This document shows, piece after piece, positions 26,881 to 35,856 of a stretch of 64,000 bases of DNA. The notes under the pieces are model-generated. The model made no database searches. It saw only the letters and a program-made list of their open reading frames with translations, and had not been told where the DNA came from. Made by a program: the position numbers and the translations under genes. Each line of letters starts with the position of its first letter. Positions within the stretch are counted from its first letter, which is position 1. Source of the DNA: Luteibacter jiangsuensis (GTDB lineage Bacteria; Pseudomonadota; Gammaproteobacteria; Xanthomonadales; Rhodanobacteraceae); contig NZ_JAUSSK010000004.1 in assembly GCF_030812295.1 (NCBI RefSeq), positions 62,001-126,000 of the forward strand, read 5' to 3'.

Positions 26881-28266
26881 TCAAGGCGGCGGAAGCTTCA
26901 CGCTGAACCGGGCTCCACCAAGTTCCTCAGAGCGATCGACATGCAGTTCGCCCTGATAGGCCTTCACGATGTCCTGCACGATGGACAGGCCGATGCCATG
27001 GCCTTGCACGCGTTCGTCACCGCGTACGCCACGCTGGAGGATCTTCTCGATCTTCTCGTCGGGAATACCGGGGCCGTCATCTTCGACGACCAGTTCGAGG
27101 CCACTGCGGCCACGCACCTTGCCGACGGACCGCGCCGTGAGCAGCACGCGATGCGATGCCCACTTGAACGCGTTCTCCACGAGGTTACCCATGAGTTCGA
27201 GCAGGTCGCCCTGCTCACCCGGGAAGGACACTCCCTCTTCCAGCTCGAACTCGCAAAGCACGTTCTTCGCCGCATAGACCTTTTCGAGGCTCTGCACGAG
27301 ATCTTCGGCATGCCCGGCGATCGGCTCCACCGAGGCGATGGTGCGCCGGCCCGACGTGGCCGCACGGGAAAGCTGGTACGCCACGATCTCGTCCATCTTT
27401 CGCACCTGGTCGAGGATGTCGCCGCGCAGGGTGTCGGCGTCACCGCCACTCTCCAGCTGCGAGCGCACCACCGCCAGCGGCGTCTTCAAGCTATGCGCGA
27501 GATCGGCCAGGGTGTCGCGGTAACGCGAGCGCTGTTCGCGTTCACTATCGATGAACGCGTTGAGGCGCCGGGTAAGCACCGTCAATTCCACGGGATACGG
27601 TCCATCGAGGTGATCTCGCGTACCACGTTCGATGTGGGCAAGATCGCTGGACACGCGGCGCAGCGGCAACAGGCTCCAGCGCAACAGGAAAAGCTGCAAC
27701 AGCATGAGCATCATGCCGAGCATCGCCAGCCACAGGAACTGCGTGCGCCGGTACGTCGCCACCTGACGTTCGAACTGGTCTTCCGTCTGGGCGATCGCGA
27801 AGGTCAGCGGCACGCTGCGTTTGTCCGTGCTGTCCAGCGAGACACCGTAACTGAAGACATAGAGCTTGCCGCTGCGCGTCTCCACCGGCTCGAAGGCGGT
27901 CTCGCCGGGCGATAGCATGCGCACGAAATCGAAATCGCGTCCCAGCGCGGACGACGACTCCCATCGAAAACCATCGTTGCCGACGATGATCGCGTAGAGG
28001 CCCGAACCGGGCCGGGAGAAGTCCGGATTGGGTTGGCTGTCGGGCGTGGTGACCTTGCCCGCACGGGTGATATCCGTGCCGGTGATGTACGCGATGGCGT
28101 AGTTGTGCAGCCGGTCGTGCATGGCCGACAACTCGGAAGCGTAGTTGGCCTTGTTCTGGGCGAGGCCGGTCAGGCCAAGGAAAGCGGCCAGCGCGAAACC
28201 GGTCGCCAGGGCCGCACGCGCGGCCAGCGAGAGGGGCCGGCGTTTGGTCGGGGAAGCGGTGTCCAT
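26881..28266 (-). CDS. phoQ: PhoQ-like sensor histidine kinase
   Basis: 461 residues. Two transmembrane segments (about 14-34 and 172-195) flank a periplasmic sensor of about 135 residues, followed by a HAMP-like linker, a DHp helix with phospho-acceptor His in LADLAHSLKTPLAV, and an ATPase domain with NLVENAFKWAS (N box), DDGPGIP (G1) and GHGIGLSIV (G2). It follows the response regulator by 55 bp. The pairing and PepSY gene resemble PhoP-PhoQ loci responding to divalent cations or antimicrobial peptides; the signal here is inference. Confidence 0.88.
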   Translation of the reverse strand: MDTASPTKRRPLSLAARAALATGFALAAFLGLTGLAQNKANYASELSAMHDRLHNYAIAYITGTDITRAGKVTTPDSQPNPDFSRPGSGLYAIIVGNDGFRWESSSALGRDFDFVRMLSPGETAFEPVETRSGKLYVFSYGVSLDSTDKRSVPLTFAIAQTEDQFERQVATYRRTQFLWLAMLGMMLMLLQLFLLRWSLLPLRRVSSDLAHIERGTRDHLDGPYPVELTVLTRRLNAFIDSEREQRSRYRDTLADLAHSLKTPLAVVRSQLESGGDADTLRGDILDQVRKMDEIVAYQLSRAATSGRRTIASVEPIAGHAEDLVQSLEKVYAAKNVLCEFELEEGVSFPGEQGDLLELMGNLVENAFKWASHRVLLTARSVGKVRGRSGLELVVEDDGPGIPDEKIEKILQRGVRGDERVQGHGIGLSIVQDIVKAYQGELHVDRSEELGGARFSVKLPPP

Positions 28267-28321
28267 GCTTCGAGCTTACCTGCGGGTGGCGCGGCATCTT
28301 GCCCGTGCCACCCGCGGGCGA

Positions 28322-29014
28322 TCAGTCTTCGTCCGCTTCGTTGCGCGGGATGGCGAAGCGGTAGCCCCGGCCACGGACGGTCTCGATCGGCTTCAGGGCG
28401 CTTTCCGGATCGAGCTTGCGACGTAGGCGGCCGATGAAGACTTCAAGCACGTTGGAATCGCGGTCGAAGTCCTGCTGGTAGATGTGCTCGGTGAGGTCGG
28501 CCTTGGAGACCAGCTCGCCCGCGTGCAGCATCAGGTATTCCAGCACCTTGTACTCGTAGCTGGTCAGGTCGACCTGACGGCCTTCGACCGTCACCGTCTG
28601 CGCCGTGGTGTCGAGCTTGATCGGACCGCAGGCCAGCACCGGCTTCGACCAACCGCTGGCACGGCGTACCAACGCGTTGATGCGCGCCAGCAGTTCCTCG
28701 ACGTGGAAGGGTTTCACGAGGTAGTCGTCGGCGCCGTACTTGAGGCCCTCGACCTTGTCCTGCCAGCTGCCGCGGGCGGTAAGGATGAGGATCGGATAAC
28801 GCTGGCCGTGTTCACGCAGGGCCTTCACCAGGTCCATGCCCGACAACTTGGGCAGGCCCAGGTCGATGATGGCGAGATCGAACGGCACTTCGCGACCGAG
28901 GTACAAGCCCTCTTCGCCGTCCTGTGCCGCGTCGACGGCGAAACCGTCGCGCTTGAGGCGCGCGGCGAGTGTCTCGCGCAGCGGGGCCTCGTCCTCTACC
29001 AGCAGGATTCGCAT
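28322..29014 (-). CDS. phoP: PhoP-like OmpR-family response regulator
   Basis: 230 residues. The receiver domain (1-115) has the acidic pocket VEDEAPLRE, phospho-acceptor Asp in FDLAIIDLGLPK, the Thr in LILTARGSW and the Lys in YLVKPFHVEEL. The C-terminal winged helix (about 130-225) includes EYKVLEYLMLHAGELVSK and RDSNVLEVFIGRLRRKL. Start is the ATG at 29014, which overlaps the PepSY stop as TGATG; a TTG one codon earlier is less likely. Confidence 0.93.
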   Translation of the reverse strand: MRILLVEDEAPLRETLAARLKRDGFAVDAAQDGEEGLYLGREVPFDLAIIDLGLPKLSGMDLVKALREHGQRYPILILTARGSWQDKVEGLKYGADDYLVKPFHVEELLARINALVRRASGWSKPVLACGPIKLDTTAQTVTVEGRQVDLTSYEYKVLEYLMLHAGELVSKADLTEHIYQQDFDRDSNVLEVFIGRLRRKLDPESALKPIETVRGRGYRFAIPRNEADED

Positions 29015-29301
29015 CAATGTTTCTCCTTGTTATCCCCGGCGTTCGCATCCAGGGGCTTGGCGGTTTCGGTACGGACGGGCACCACCTTGACGTGTCCGTC
29101 CAGGGTAAGCACCTTGACCCGGTATTCGGTAATCCGGCCGCGCTCCACCAGCCGCGTATCCGCCGACAGCACCTTTCCCCCGGTATCCTTCTGCACCTTG
29201 CTTACCGCCTGCTCCAACGTCAACGACTGGTCAGCCAGGGCGATGGCAGGCAAGGCAAGGCAGAGCGCGGCGAAAATTAGCGGAAGAAACGTGATTTTCA
29301 T
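29014..29301 (-). CDS. Periplasmic PepSY-domain protein
   Basis: 95 residues: a signal peptide (about 1-23, ending ALAD) then a single PepSY domain (LTLEQAVSKVQKDTGGKVLSAD and ITEYRVKVLTLDGHVKVV). PepSY proteins can inhibit peptidases or modulate sensors at the membrane. It is the first gene of the PepSY-phoP-phoQ operon and coupled to phoP by a 1-bp overlap, so it may act on the sensor's periplasmic domain. Confidence 0.85.
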   Translation of the reverse strand: MKITFLPLIFAALCLALPAIALADQSLTLEQAVSKVQKDTGGKVLSADTRLVERGRITEYRVKVLTLDGHVKVVPVRTETAKPLDANAGDNKEKH

Positions 29302-29452
29302 GTCTGGCGCGGGGCGACCGGGGTCTGGCTAGTCGACCGATCATGCCCAGCGCCGCCCAGCCCGAAGCTGAACGAAACTTAGGCGGTCCGCCGCCGGGGG
29401 CGCCATGGCCCACTTCGATCAGCCGCCGATCCCCCTTCGAGCCGGACATCGG

Positions 29453-29959
29453 CTACGGGCTGCGCTCGAACATTGTCTGCGTCTTGCCCTTGTAGTCGGT
29501 CTGGTCGAACGCCCGGTAGCCGAGGCGTTCGCCCAGCCGCACCGACGCCAGGTTCGCCGGATCGATGAGACAGACCGTCCGGCCCGCCTCGCGGCGCTCG
29601 AAGAACCAGTCGTGCACGGCCAGGAGGGCCTCGGTGCCATAGCCTTTGCCATGCGCCGACCGAGCCAGCGCCCAGGCGCCCTCCGGGAACGGGTCGAACC
29701 GGTCGCCCAGGCCACGGCGGAAATGGGCCAGGCCCGCCTCCCCCACGAACCGGCCGCCGTCTTTTTCGCGCAAGGTAAAGAGCCCGTAACCGAAGGAAGT
29801 CCAGTGGCCCACGTTACGGAGCAGCCGAATCCAGGTGTCTTCCCCCGGCGCGCTGCCACCGATGAAGTGCATCACCTCCGGGTCCGTCCTCATCGCATGG
29901 CAGTCGTCGAAATCGGAGACGGCGCTCGGGGTAAGGATCAGACGCTCGGTGACGATCAT
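29453..29959 (-). CDS. GNAT family N-acetyltransferase (RimJ/RimL type)
   Basis: 168 residues. The N-terminal TERLILTPSAVSDFDD start is typical of RimJ/RimL-like acetyltransferases; the acetyl-CoA binding region corresponds to the SAHGKGYGTEALLAVHDWFF stretch, and NLASVRLGERLGYRAFD is the last core helix and strand. Substrate unknown: protein N-termini, small amines or antibiotics are all possible. It lies 33 bp after dusA in the same direction. Confidence 0.88.
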   Translation of the reverse strand: MIVTERLILTPSAVSDFDDCHAMRTDPEVMHFIGGSAPGEDTWIRLLRNVGHWTSFGYGLFTLREKDGGRFVGEAGLAHFRRGLGDRFDPFPEGAWALARSAHGKGYGTEALLAVHDWFFERREAGRTVCLIDPANLASVRLGERLGYRAFDQTDYKGKTQTMFERSP

Positions 29960-29992
29960 GCGGTGCGGACCTCAGGAAAGGTGTCGGGAGTA

Positions 29993-30982
29993 TCAGGCGA
30001 CCTGCCGGAAGGCGGCCAACGCGGTTTCGATCAGGCGCCAGTCGGCCCCGGGCAGATGGGCGCCTTCGGACAGTTGGCGGCGGAAGGCGCGCGCGCCGGG
30101 CTCGCCCTGGTACAGCCCGAGAATGTGCCGGGTGATGTGCTTCAACTGCGTGCCGCGAGCCAGTTCGGCATCGATATAGATACGCATCCGTTCCAGGATG
30201 TCCGACCGCTCTGGCAAGGGCGTGCCATAGAGATCGGCTTCCAGCTTCGCCAGGACGAAGGGGTCGTGATACGCGGCGCGGCCAAGCATCACGCCGTCGA
30301 CGTGAGCCAGGTGCTCGCGCACGGCATCCACCGTCGTGATGCCACCGTTGATGACGATCGTCAGTTCCGGAAATTCTCGCTTCAACCGGTACACCCGCCC
30401 GTAGTCCAGCGGCGGGATCTCCCGGTTCTCCTTGGGGCTGAGGCCATCGAGCCAGGCCTTGCGGGCATGGACCACGAGGATCCGCACGCCCGCCTCGATC
30501 ATCGTCGTGGTGAAGCGTTGCAGGTCGGCGTATTCGTCCTGGTCGTCCACACCGATGCGGCATTTCACCGTCACCGGCACGTCGACCACGTCGGCCATCG
30601 CCCGGACGCATTCACCGACGAGGCCGGGCTCGCGCATCAGGCAGGCGCCGAACTTTCCGGACTGCACCCGATCCGACGGGCAGCCCACGTTGAGGTTGAT
30701 CTCGTCGTAGCCCGCCTGTGCACCCATCACGGCGGCCTTGGCCAGTTCCACGGGATCGCTGCCGCCCAGCTGCAGGGCCACCGGATGTTCTTCGTGGCTA
30801 TGCTCGAGCAGCCGCAGTTGATTACCCCGCACCAGCGCGGCGCTGGTGACCATTTCGGTATAGAGGCGGGCGTGCGGCGAGAGCAGACGGTGGAAGTACC
30901 GGCAGTGGCGGTCCGTCCAGTCCATCATGGGTGCAATCGATAGCTGGGAGTCATTTCGATTGATAGCGTGCATGAGGCCCAT
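29993..30982 (-). CDS. dusA: tRNA-dihydrouridine(20/20a) synthase DusA
   Basis: 329 residues, an FMN-dependent enzyme reducing uridines in the tRNA D-loop. The TIM-barrel N-terminus SIAPMMDWTDRHCRYF, the catalytic Cys in NVGCPSDRVQSGKFGACLM, HARKAWLDGLSPKENR and INGGITT match the DusA subgroup rather than DusB or DusC. A second in-frame ATG lies three codons downstream of the chosen one. It is followed by the acetyltransferase gene. Confidence 0.94.
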   Translation of the reverse strand: MGLMHAINRNDSQLSIAPMMDWTDRHCRYFHRLLSPHARLYTEMVTSAALVRGNQLRLLEHSHEEHPVALQLGGSDPVELAKAAVMGAQAGYDEINLNVGCPSDRVQSGKFGACLMREPGLVGECVRAMADVVDVPVTVKCRIGVDDQDEYADLQRFTTTMIEAGVRILVVHARKAWLDGLSPKENREIPPLDYGRVYRLKREFPELTIVINGGITTVDAVREHLAHVDGVMLGRAAYHDPFVLAKLEADLYGTPLPERSDILERMRIYIDAELARGTQLKHITRHILGLYQGEPGARAFRRQLSEGAHLPGADWRLIETALAAFRQVA

Positions 30983-31177
30983 TCTACATGCGTGCCCCGG
31001 AGCGCGAAGCGTTGCCGGTGATTGCGGGGATCGCCCACCGCGGGCTTTTCAGGCTCCGTTGTCCGGTGGACGAGTCCCTTCTCGGTGCTGAACTATCGAC
31101 AAATACAACGCCGTCGCACTCAAGCTGGTGCCAATTCCAACACTGACCCAGAACAGCCAAAGGAAGACGGCCGGCCT

Positions 31178-31208
31178 TTGGCATCGAACGAACTTGGCAT
31201 CGAACGAA
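31178..31208. repeat. Tandem duplication of a 16-bp unit
   Basis: TTGGCATCGAACGAA occurs twice (31178-31192 and 31194-31208), one base apart. It lies in the 259-bp gap between dusA and the next gene, which otherwise shows no gene, terminator or promoter that I can support. Confidence 0.7.
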
Positions 31209-31241
31209 AATATCCCCTTCCGACCCGCTGTCGACTATTGG

Positions 31242-31790
31242 CTACGCTACCTTCATTCCATTCACAAATCGCGATCCACTAACTAAGGACAGTCCGATGG
31301 CGGCATAAAGTGCGTCGACGAGGAATGCCTGCCATACGAACGCATCCGCCACCGAATCGCCAAATACTAGGCCAGCCAATGATTGGATCGCTTCCACGAC
31401 AAGAAAGACAATCAAGGTGTGGACGACAAGCCTTTTCGTCACGGGCCACAGAAACCAAACGTAAACAAGGCTGGACGCTAGGCCTGTGAGCACGAGCTCG
31501 ATCAAGCGAAAGTTAGCCCCGGCCTGCTCCGGATTATGGCCGAAGAGCAAAGGCTTCCAGCCAAGCATCGCGGCTAACACGACGCCTGGAACTAACATCG
31601 CTAGAAGTACCAAGGACGAAAAAATCGCCGTTCGCCGATAAAGCACAACCCCCTCCCTTTTCGCTAAATATCTCGTTGGTGCGTGGGTCCGCTCCGGGTC
31701 GGTAGCGGAGATATACGGCGTTGCCGCTGTTGGCATCGGCTTTGCACTACCTATCTCGAAAGCCTCCACCATCGAACGGACAGCCGCCAT
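31242..31790 (-). CDS. Membrane protein of unknown function
   Basis: About 182 residues from the ATG at 31790. A polar N-terminus of some 50 residues is followed by four hydrophobic segments (about 52-75, 90-112, 118-138, 150-170). No family recognised. Base composition here is visibly less GC-rich than around it, and codon choice is less biased, which suggests recent acquisition. Start is uncertain; a TTG and a second ATG are nearby. Confidence 0.6.
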   Translation of the reverse strand: MAAVRSMVEAFEIGSAKPMPTAATPYISATDPERTHAPTRYLAKREGVVLYRRTAIFSSLVLLAMLVPGVVLAAMLGWKPLLFGHNPEQAGANFRLIELVLTGLASSLVYVWFLWPVTKRLVVHTLIVFLVVEAIQSLAGLVFGDSVADAFVWQAFLVDALYAAIGLSLVSGSRFVNGMKVA

Positions 31791-31885
31791 AACACTCGAA
31801 ACCCTGATGCTCAATAGCTTCTTTGCCGCCTGCGTTGTGCTTTGCGTGTCTAACCCTGGCCGCCATGTTGGTTTGAGTATTCGAT

Positions 31886-33127
31886 ATGATCACTCATTGT
31901 CTGATATCACCAAGAATGCGGCTCATCAAGGGAAAGGTCGTGCTTCCAGAAATAGCGCAGCAGGAAAGGTCCGCACTGCCAAGCGGACGGGGGTTGTTTG
32001 GTTCGCTGGCGTTGTCGGGCTTGATCGCCGCAATTTCCTTCGGTATCGCAAGTTCTGCAACCGCAGGCGACCATGCACATCGCACGGCGCGCGATATCGT
32101 TGCGGACAAGGCCGTCAGCGAGTATCTGCGCAACAGTTGTCACGTCGGCATCTCCATCGCAGTGGTGGATGCGGACCATACCTACTTCTACAACTATGGC
32201 AGCACATCGCGCGACAAGGTCGAGCGGCCGACGCCGCTGACCATCTATGAGCTGGCGTCGGTCACCAAGACCTTTACCGCGTCTCTGGCAGCACGCGCGG
32301 TTGTAGATGGCCGCATGACGCTCGATGGGGATTTCCGCAGCGACCTGCCGGGTGATTACCGCAACCTCGCTTGGAACGGCCAGCCGATCACCTTGCGTAC
32401 GCTGCTTACCCATTACTCCGGCATGCCTCGGGATATTCCCGACTCGGATGCACTTTTTGCGGACAAGGAATCGCCTGATTTCAATGCTCGCCTTTTCGCG
32501 CTCAATCAGGGATTCGGTCGCAAACAATTTCTGGCCGCGCTGCACGACATCCATCTTCGCAGTGCGCCGGGCGACAAGCAGGCCTATTCCAACGCCGGCT
32601 ATCTGGTGATCGGACTCGGCCTGGAACACGTACTCGGCGAGCCGATGGATGCGCTGATGCGCCAATACATCTTCCAGCCACTGGGCATGACCTCAACGGG
32701 CTTTACCTTGAAGGGCGACGAACTGGCGCGCATCGTCAACGGCTATGACCGCTATGGCCGCGTCACGCCGCGCCCTCCAGAAAATGCAGGCGCAGCATGG
32801 GGACTCTATGCATCCACCGCAGACATGGCGAAGTACGTGCGCTGGCAATTGGACGAGAGCAATCCCGTCGTCCGTTTGTCGCATCAGGCTTTGACGGGCA
32901 GCGGGAGCGACGGCGAGGCGATGGCCTGGAACCTGGGAGGAGACCAGCGGCAGCCGCTGATCTGGCACGGCGGCGGCAGCCTTGGCATGTCGAGCCAAGT
33001 GGTGCTTTATCCGAAGCAGCACGAGGGCTATGTGCTCCTGGCGAATGATGCTTGCGAGGGTACTGAGGGCGCATTGAAAAACCTGGCTGAAACGATGCAT
33101 GCTGCCGAGGTTAAAAGCGATCCCTGA
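31886..33127 (+). CDS. Class C beta-lactamase-fold serine hydrolase, secreted
   Basis: About 413 residues in the longest reading; internal starts at 31916 (ATG) or the GTG just after it are equally possible. A hydrophobic stretch (about 37-60, ending ATAG) is a signal peptide or membrane anchor. The active-site motifs are SVTK (SxxK) in LASVTKTFTAS, YSN (YxN) in AYSNAGYL and HGGG in IWHGGGSLG. This fits the esterase/D-peptidase group. It is unrelated in detail to the lipoprotein hydrolase near 19,000. Confidence 0.87.
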   Translation: MITHCLISPRMRLIKGKVVLPEIAQQERSALPSGRGLFGSLALSGLIAAISFGIASSATAGDHAHRTARDIVADKAVSEYLRNSCHVGISIAVVDADHTYFYNYGSTSRDKVERPTPLTIYELASVTKTFTASLAARAVVDGRMTLDGDFRSDLPGDYRNLAWNGQPITLRTLLTHYSGMPRDIPDSDALFADKESPDFNARLFALNQGFGRKQFLAALHDIHLRSAPGDKQAYSNAGYLVIGLGLEHVLGEPMDALMRQYIFQPLGMTSTGFTLKGDELARIVNGYDRYGRVTPRPPENAGAAWGLYASTADMAKYVRWQLDESNPVVRLSHQALTGSGSDGEAMAWNLGGDQRQPLIWHGGGSLGMSSQVVLYPKQHEGYVLLANDACEGTEGALKNLAETMHAAEVKSDP

Positions 33128-33140
33128 TTCAAGAGATGGC

Positions 33141-33170
33141 AGTGTCCGCTTCGGGTCGGAAGCGGACACT
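33141..33170. repeat. 12-bp perfect palindromic hairpin
   Basis: AGTGTCCGCTTC and GAAGCGGACACT (33141-33152, 33159-33170) with loop GGGTCG, 14 bp after the serine hydrolase stop. It lacks a T-tract, so it is more likely a dispersed palindromic repeat, or a hairpin processing or termination signal, than a standard terminator. It shares no core with the GTGGGAGCC REP family. Confidence 0.75.
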
Positions 33171-33381
33171 CCGAGCTTGTCGAGCTGCCCTGAACGCAGC
33201 AAGCGCGGCCGCTCCGAGGCCGCCCCCCCCGGGGGCAACGATGGTGCAACACGAGGGAGATCGAAAACCCTAACCCGCTGCTTTATAAGGCTTACATGCC
33301 TTCGCTGGTCCAGTCCATCATGGGGGCCAACCGCCCCATGCACGTGCTGTTCTAACCGTGAGACCTCATAGGTGCCCGGCA
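33171..33381. other. Non-coding stretch with possible gene remnant
   Basis: No complete gene. One plus-strand frame reads about 30 protein-like codons ending at TAA 33355 (NPLLYKAYMPSLVQSIMGANRP...), with no start or upstream continuation. The same place on the minus strand reads LAPMMDWT, and 17 bases (33308-33324) are identical to the start of dusA (30915-30931). A run of eight or more C near 33224 lies alongside. Confidence 0.35.
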
Positions 33382-34146
33382 TCAGTGACCATGCATATCC
33401 GCCGGCGTCCCATCGGACCACGTTCCCACTCCGACCAAAAATACCAGGATGGGCGGCAGCCCCTTCGCCTGCTCCTGCGGGTTCGGGGCCATGAACCAGT
33501 AAGGGCTGGACATGACAGGCGAGCCCTCCGCACCGGCACCCCAATCCTTGCCGTCCTTGACCAGGGTGTCGAACATGAGGTGAGGCATGTTGTGCTCGCC
33601 TTCGTCGGTCAGATACGACGATTTCGACATCATGAAATCCATGGCGCCGCATTCGAGTTCCGGCAGTTGCTTCTTTTCATACGCGGCCTTGACAGCCGAC
33701 AGCATCTCCTCCTTCGACCGGCCGGCCATCGCCAGCCTGGCGCGCAGATGGAAGATCGGCACGATCGCCCGGGCAGCTTGGGGATTCAGGCAATCGGCGG
33801 CCCTTATCTTCGGGTTCCAGAATTCCGGCCAGTCGAACGGCCCCGTCCAACTCCTGCCCACCACGCAGACGAAGCCGTTCTTGCCCTCGACCGCCGTTTC
33901 GTAGCCCTTCCGTCCCAGAACCAGGACCGTTGCGCCATGGGAAATGGATACAGGAGCCGCGCTTCGCGCCAACGCGATTTCATCGTCCCGGTTCGCCATG
34001 AGGTATTGGTCGACCGGCGCCATCTTTGGATAAGGCGCCGCACCGGCGGCCTTTTGCGTACCCTGCGCCAGTGCTCGTTGCGACATACCGAACATCGCAA
34101 GCAACGCAAAACTCATGATGCCGATCGTCCGCTTAGCCTTGTGCAT
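33382..34146 (-). CDS. Secreted protein of unknown function
   Basis: 254 residues with a signal peptide (about 1-28, ending RALAQG). The mature protein has two Cys in different segments (GFVCVVG and AADCLN), plus a further Cys in PELECGAMDFMM, and C-terminal GLPPILVFLVGVGTW. No family is recognised and no catalytic triad is evident. It stands alone between the remnant region and hipA, and is probably periplasmic or extracellular. Confidence 0.7.
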   Translation of the reverse strand: MHKAKRTIGIMSFALLAMFGMSQRALAQGTQKAAGAAPYPKMAPVDQYLMANRDDEIALARSAAPVSISHGATVLVLGRKGYETAVEGKNGFVCVVGRSWTGPFDWPEFWNPKIRAADCLNPQAARAIVPIFHLRARLAMAGRSKEEMLSAVKAAYEKKQLPELECGAMDFMMSKSSYLTDEGEHNMPHLMFDTLVKDGKDWGAGAEGSPVMSSPYWFMAPNPQEQAKGLPPILVFLVGVGTWSDGTPADMHGH

Positions 34147-34276
34147 GGGATTCCTCCTGACGATGGGGCTGGTTCAGCCACAGCCCGTGAGAGGCGCCGA
34201 TTGGCTGCCTTCACCTATCGTCGAACGGACGTACCGGATTTCGACAGGTCATCGAGAAAAAACGCCGCGCCCTACC

Positions 34277-35605
34277 TCACCTTTTCGCGAGAAGGCCCGA
34301 TCGGCCAATTACGACCTTCTCCGGCTTGGCCGGCTCGGGGTCAGCTAAGCCACGAAAGGCCTCTCCTAATTCCGCCTTACCCATCGCGTAGACTCGCTTG
34401 TCTCGCAGGCTGGTAATGCCTTCCTGCCAAGCCAACAACATGCGTTTGCCGATATCGTTGAACCCAGGGTGCTCTTGCATCGCCGCACGCACGTGGGGCC
34501 CGACCTCGATCAACGCATCTCCGATTCGGTCGATGATGGTCTTCTGGTCCTTGGCCGAAACGCCAAAGGTTACGGTGATGAACTGCTGAAGCTGTTTACC
34601 AGGCGCCCAGGTCTTCCTGCCACGGAACGCGATGGCCGGTGGGTTGTTCCTGTAGTCCACGTATGCCGCGGTTGTGATCATGTCGTAAGCCGGCGCCAGA
34701 TGGACGTCTTCGAGGCCGGTATAAAGCAAGGCCACGTTTTTCGCGTGGCAATCGGCATTCCTGAGCGCGAAGGTCAGAAGCAACATGGTGGCCATCTGCC
34801 GAAACACTTCCGCTCGATTTATAACCGGTACGTGGTCGCGCACGGCCTTCGCTATACGTTCCCACGTCGTCTCGTATTTAGCGGCTGGACGTAGCCCCAA
34901 CAACGCGCAGAAGTCCTCCATGCCCAGGTTCGGGATACCGTTCCCGTCCACGTCGAAGCGATGGACGATCAGCACCTGTCCGTCACGCGAGATGTCGGTC
35001 CTGGCCGCAGGCATCACTTTCGCCACGACCTGCATGCATAGATGTTCGTTGAGGGTAACGAACGGCAGGAGCCGGGACGAACCCTTGACGATATGTCGGT
35101 GGGTGAACAGCGTGGCTCTCGTGTGAGCGTTCGCGGCTGCTACCTCGACGTCCGTATCCAGGAACTTCGGAACGACGCCAGATACGCCGCTAGTGGCGTG
35201 TTGACGCACCAAGTCGGCGAAGGCCTCCTCGGAATTGTCGCCTTGAAGCAAGGCGGCGACATCCACCGGCTTAGGCGGATCCCTCAGATCGACTCCGGGC
35301 GCCGCTACTTGAATCCGGCCGATCATGTTACGGCCGATCACTGAAAGGAGTGCCATGGGACTGGCACCGATATGTGGACCGAACTGCTCCTGCAACACTT
35401 GCAGCAGGTATCCCTCCGGCAGATTCATCTGGAAGATGGGGTGGAGCACGTCGTCCCAGAGATACGGATCTCGACGAACTCGCATCGTCAACGAGACCAG
35501 GTCGTTCGGTAGCACACCGTCACGATAGGTCATCGAACTCCTGAAGTCGCCGATGGACTCCAACGTGGCGACCTCGCGGCCCGACACATAGACCGAGAGG
35601 TTCAT
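34277..35605 (-). CDS. hipA: HipA family toxin kinase
   Basis: 442 residues, close to E. coli HipA (440), so a full single-chain toxin. The N-terminal part (about 1-120) is the HipA_N subdomain; the core has the GVSGVVPKF loop, which replaces the P-loop-like phosphorylated loop, the catalytic RNADCHAKNVALL (D.HAKN) and the metal-binding APAYDMI. E. coli HipA phosphorylates glutamyl-tRNA synthetase and causes growth arrest; other HipA proteins have other tRNA synthetase targets. Its ATG overlaps the hipB stop by 4 bp, coupling antitoxin and toxin. Confidence 0.92.
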   Translation of the reverse strand: MNLSVYVSGREVATLESIGDFRSSMTYRDGVLPNDLVSLTMRVRRDPYLWDDVLHPIFQMNLPEGYLLQVLQEQFGPHIGASPMALLSVIGRNMIGRIQVAAPGVDLRDPPKPVDVAALLQGDNSEEAFADLVRQHATSGVSGVVPKFLDTDVEVAAANAHTRATLFTHRHIVKGSSRLLPFVTLNEHLCMQVVAKVMPAARTDISRDGQVLIVHRFDVDGNGIPNLGMEDFCALLGLRPAAKYETTWERIAKAVRDHVPVINRAEVFRQMATMLLLTFALRNADCHAKNVALLYTGLEDVHLAPAYDMITTAAYVDYRNNPPAIAFRGRKTWAPGKQLQQFITVTFGVSAKDQKTIIDRIGDALIEVGPHVRAAMQEHPGFNDIGKRMLLAWQEGITSLRDKRVYAMGKAELGEAFRGLADPEPAKPEKVVIGRSGLLAKR

Positions 35606-35856
35606 GAGCCACCGCGCTCGCGACGGAGTTCATCCAGAGAACCCGATGTCCCCATGTCGACGAATTGCAATTCCATCCCCAGGACGGCGAGCACCGCCAG
35701 CAGTTTTCGGGAGCCAAATTCCGCTGTCTTGCCGCGCTCGAAACGAGACAAAGCCTCTTGGGTTAGACCCGCTCGCGCAGCCACGTCGCCCTGCTTCAGA
35801 TCGAGAGACTTCCGCTTGGCGGCTACCGCTTCACCTAGCTCAGTGAGGGTTTGCAT
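35602..35856 (-). CDS. hipB: HipB-like antitoxin/repressor
   Basis: 84 residues from the ATG at 35856, with an XRE helix-turn-helix (about 12-65: LGEAVAAKRKSLDLKQGDVAARAGLTQEALSRFERG). The C-terminal tail (FVDMGTSGSLDELRRERG) may enter HipA as in other HipBA complexes. It should dimerise, neutralise HipA and repress its own promoter through the inverted repeat at 35856-35915. Unusually, the proximal operator arm abuts the start codon, so the leader is very short and lacks a clear ribosome-binding site. An upstream in-frame start inside the repeat is possible. Confidence 0.9.
   Translation of the reverse strand: MQTLTELGEAVAAKRKSLDLKQGDVAARAGLTQEALSRFERGKTAEFGSRKLLAVLAVLGMELQFVDMGTSGSLDELRRERGGS

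Noticed and set aside
30220-30236. Sigma-54-like sequence on the minus strand in dusA
   Set aside because: Spacing between the GG and GC elements is one base short, and it lies inside a coding region.
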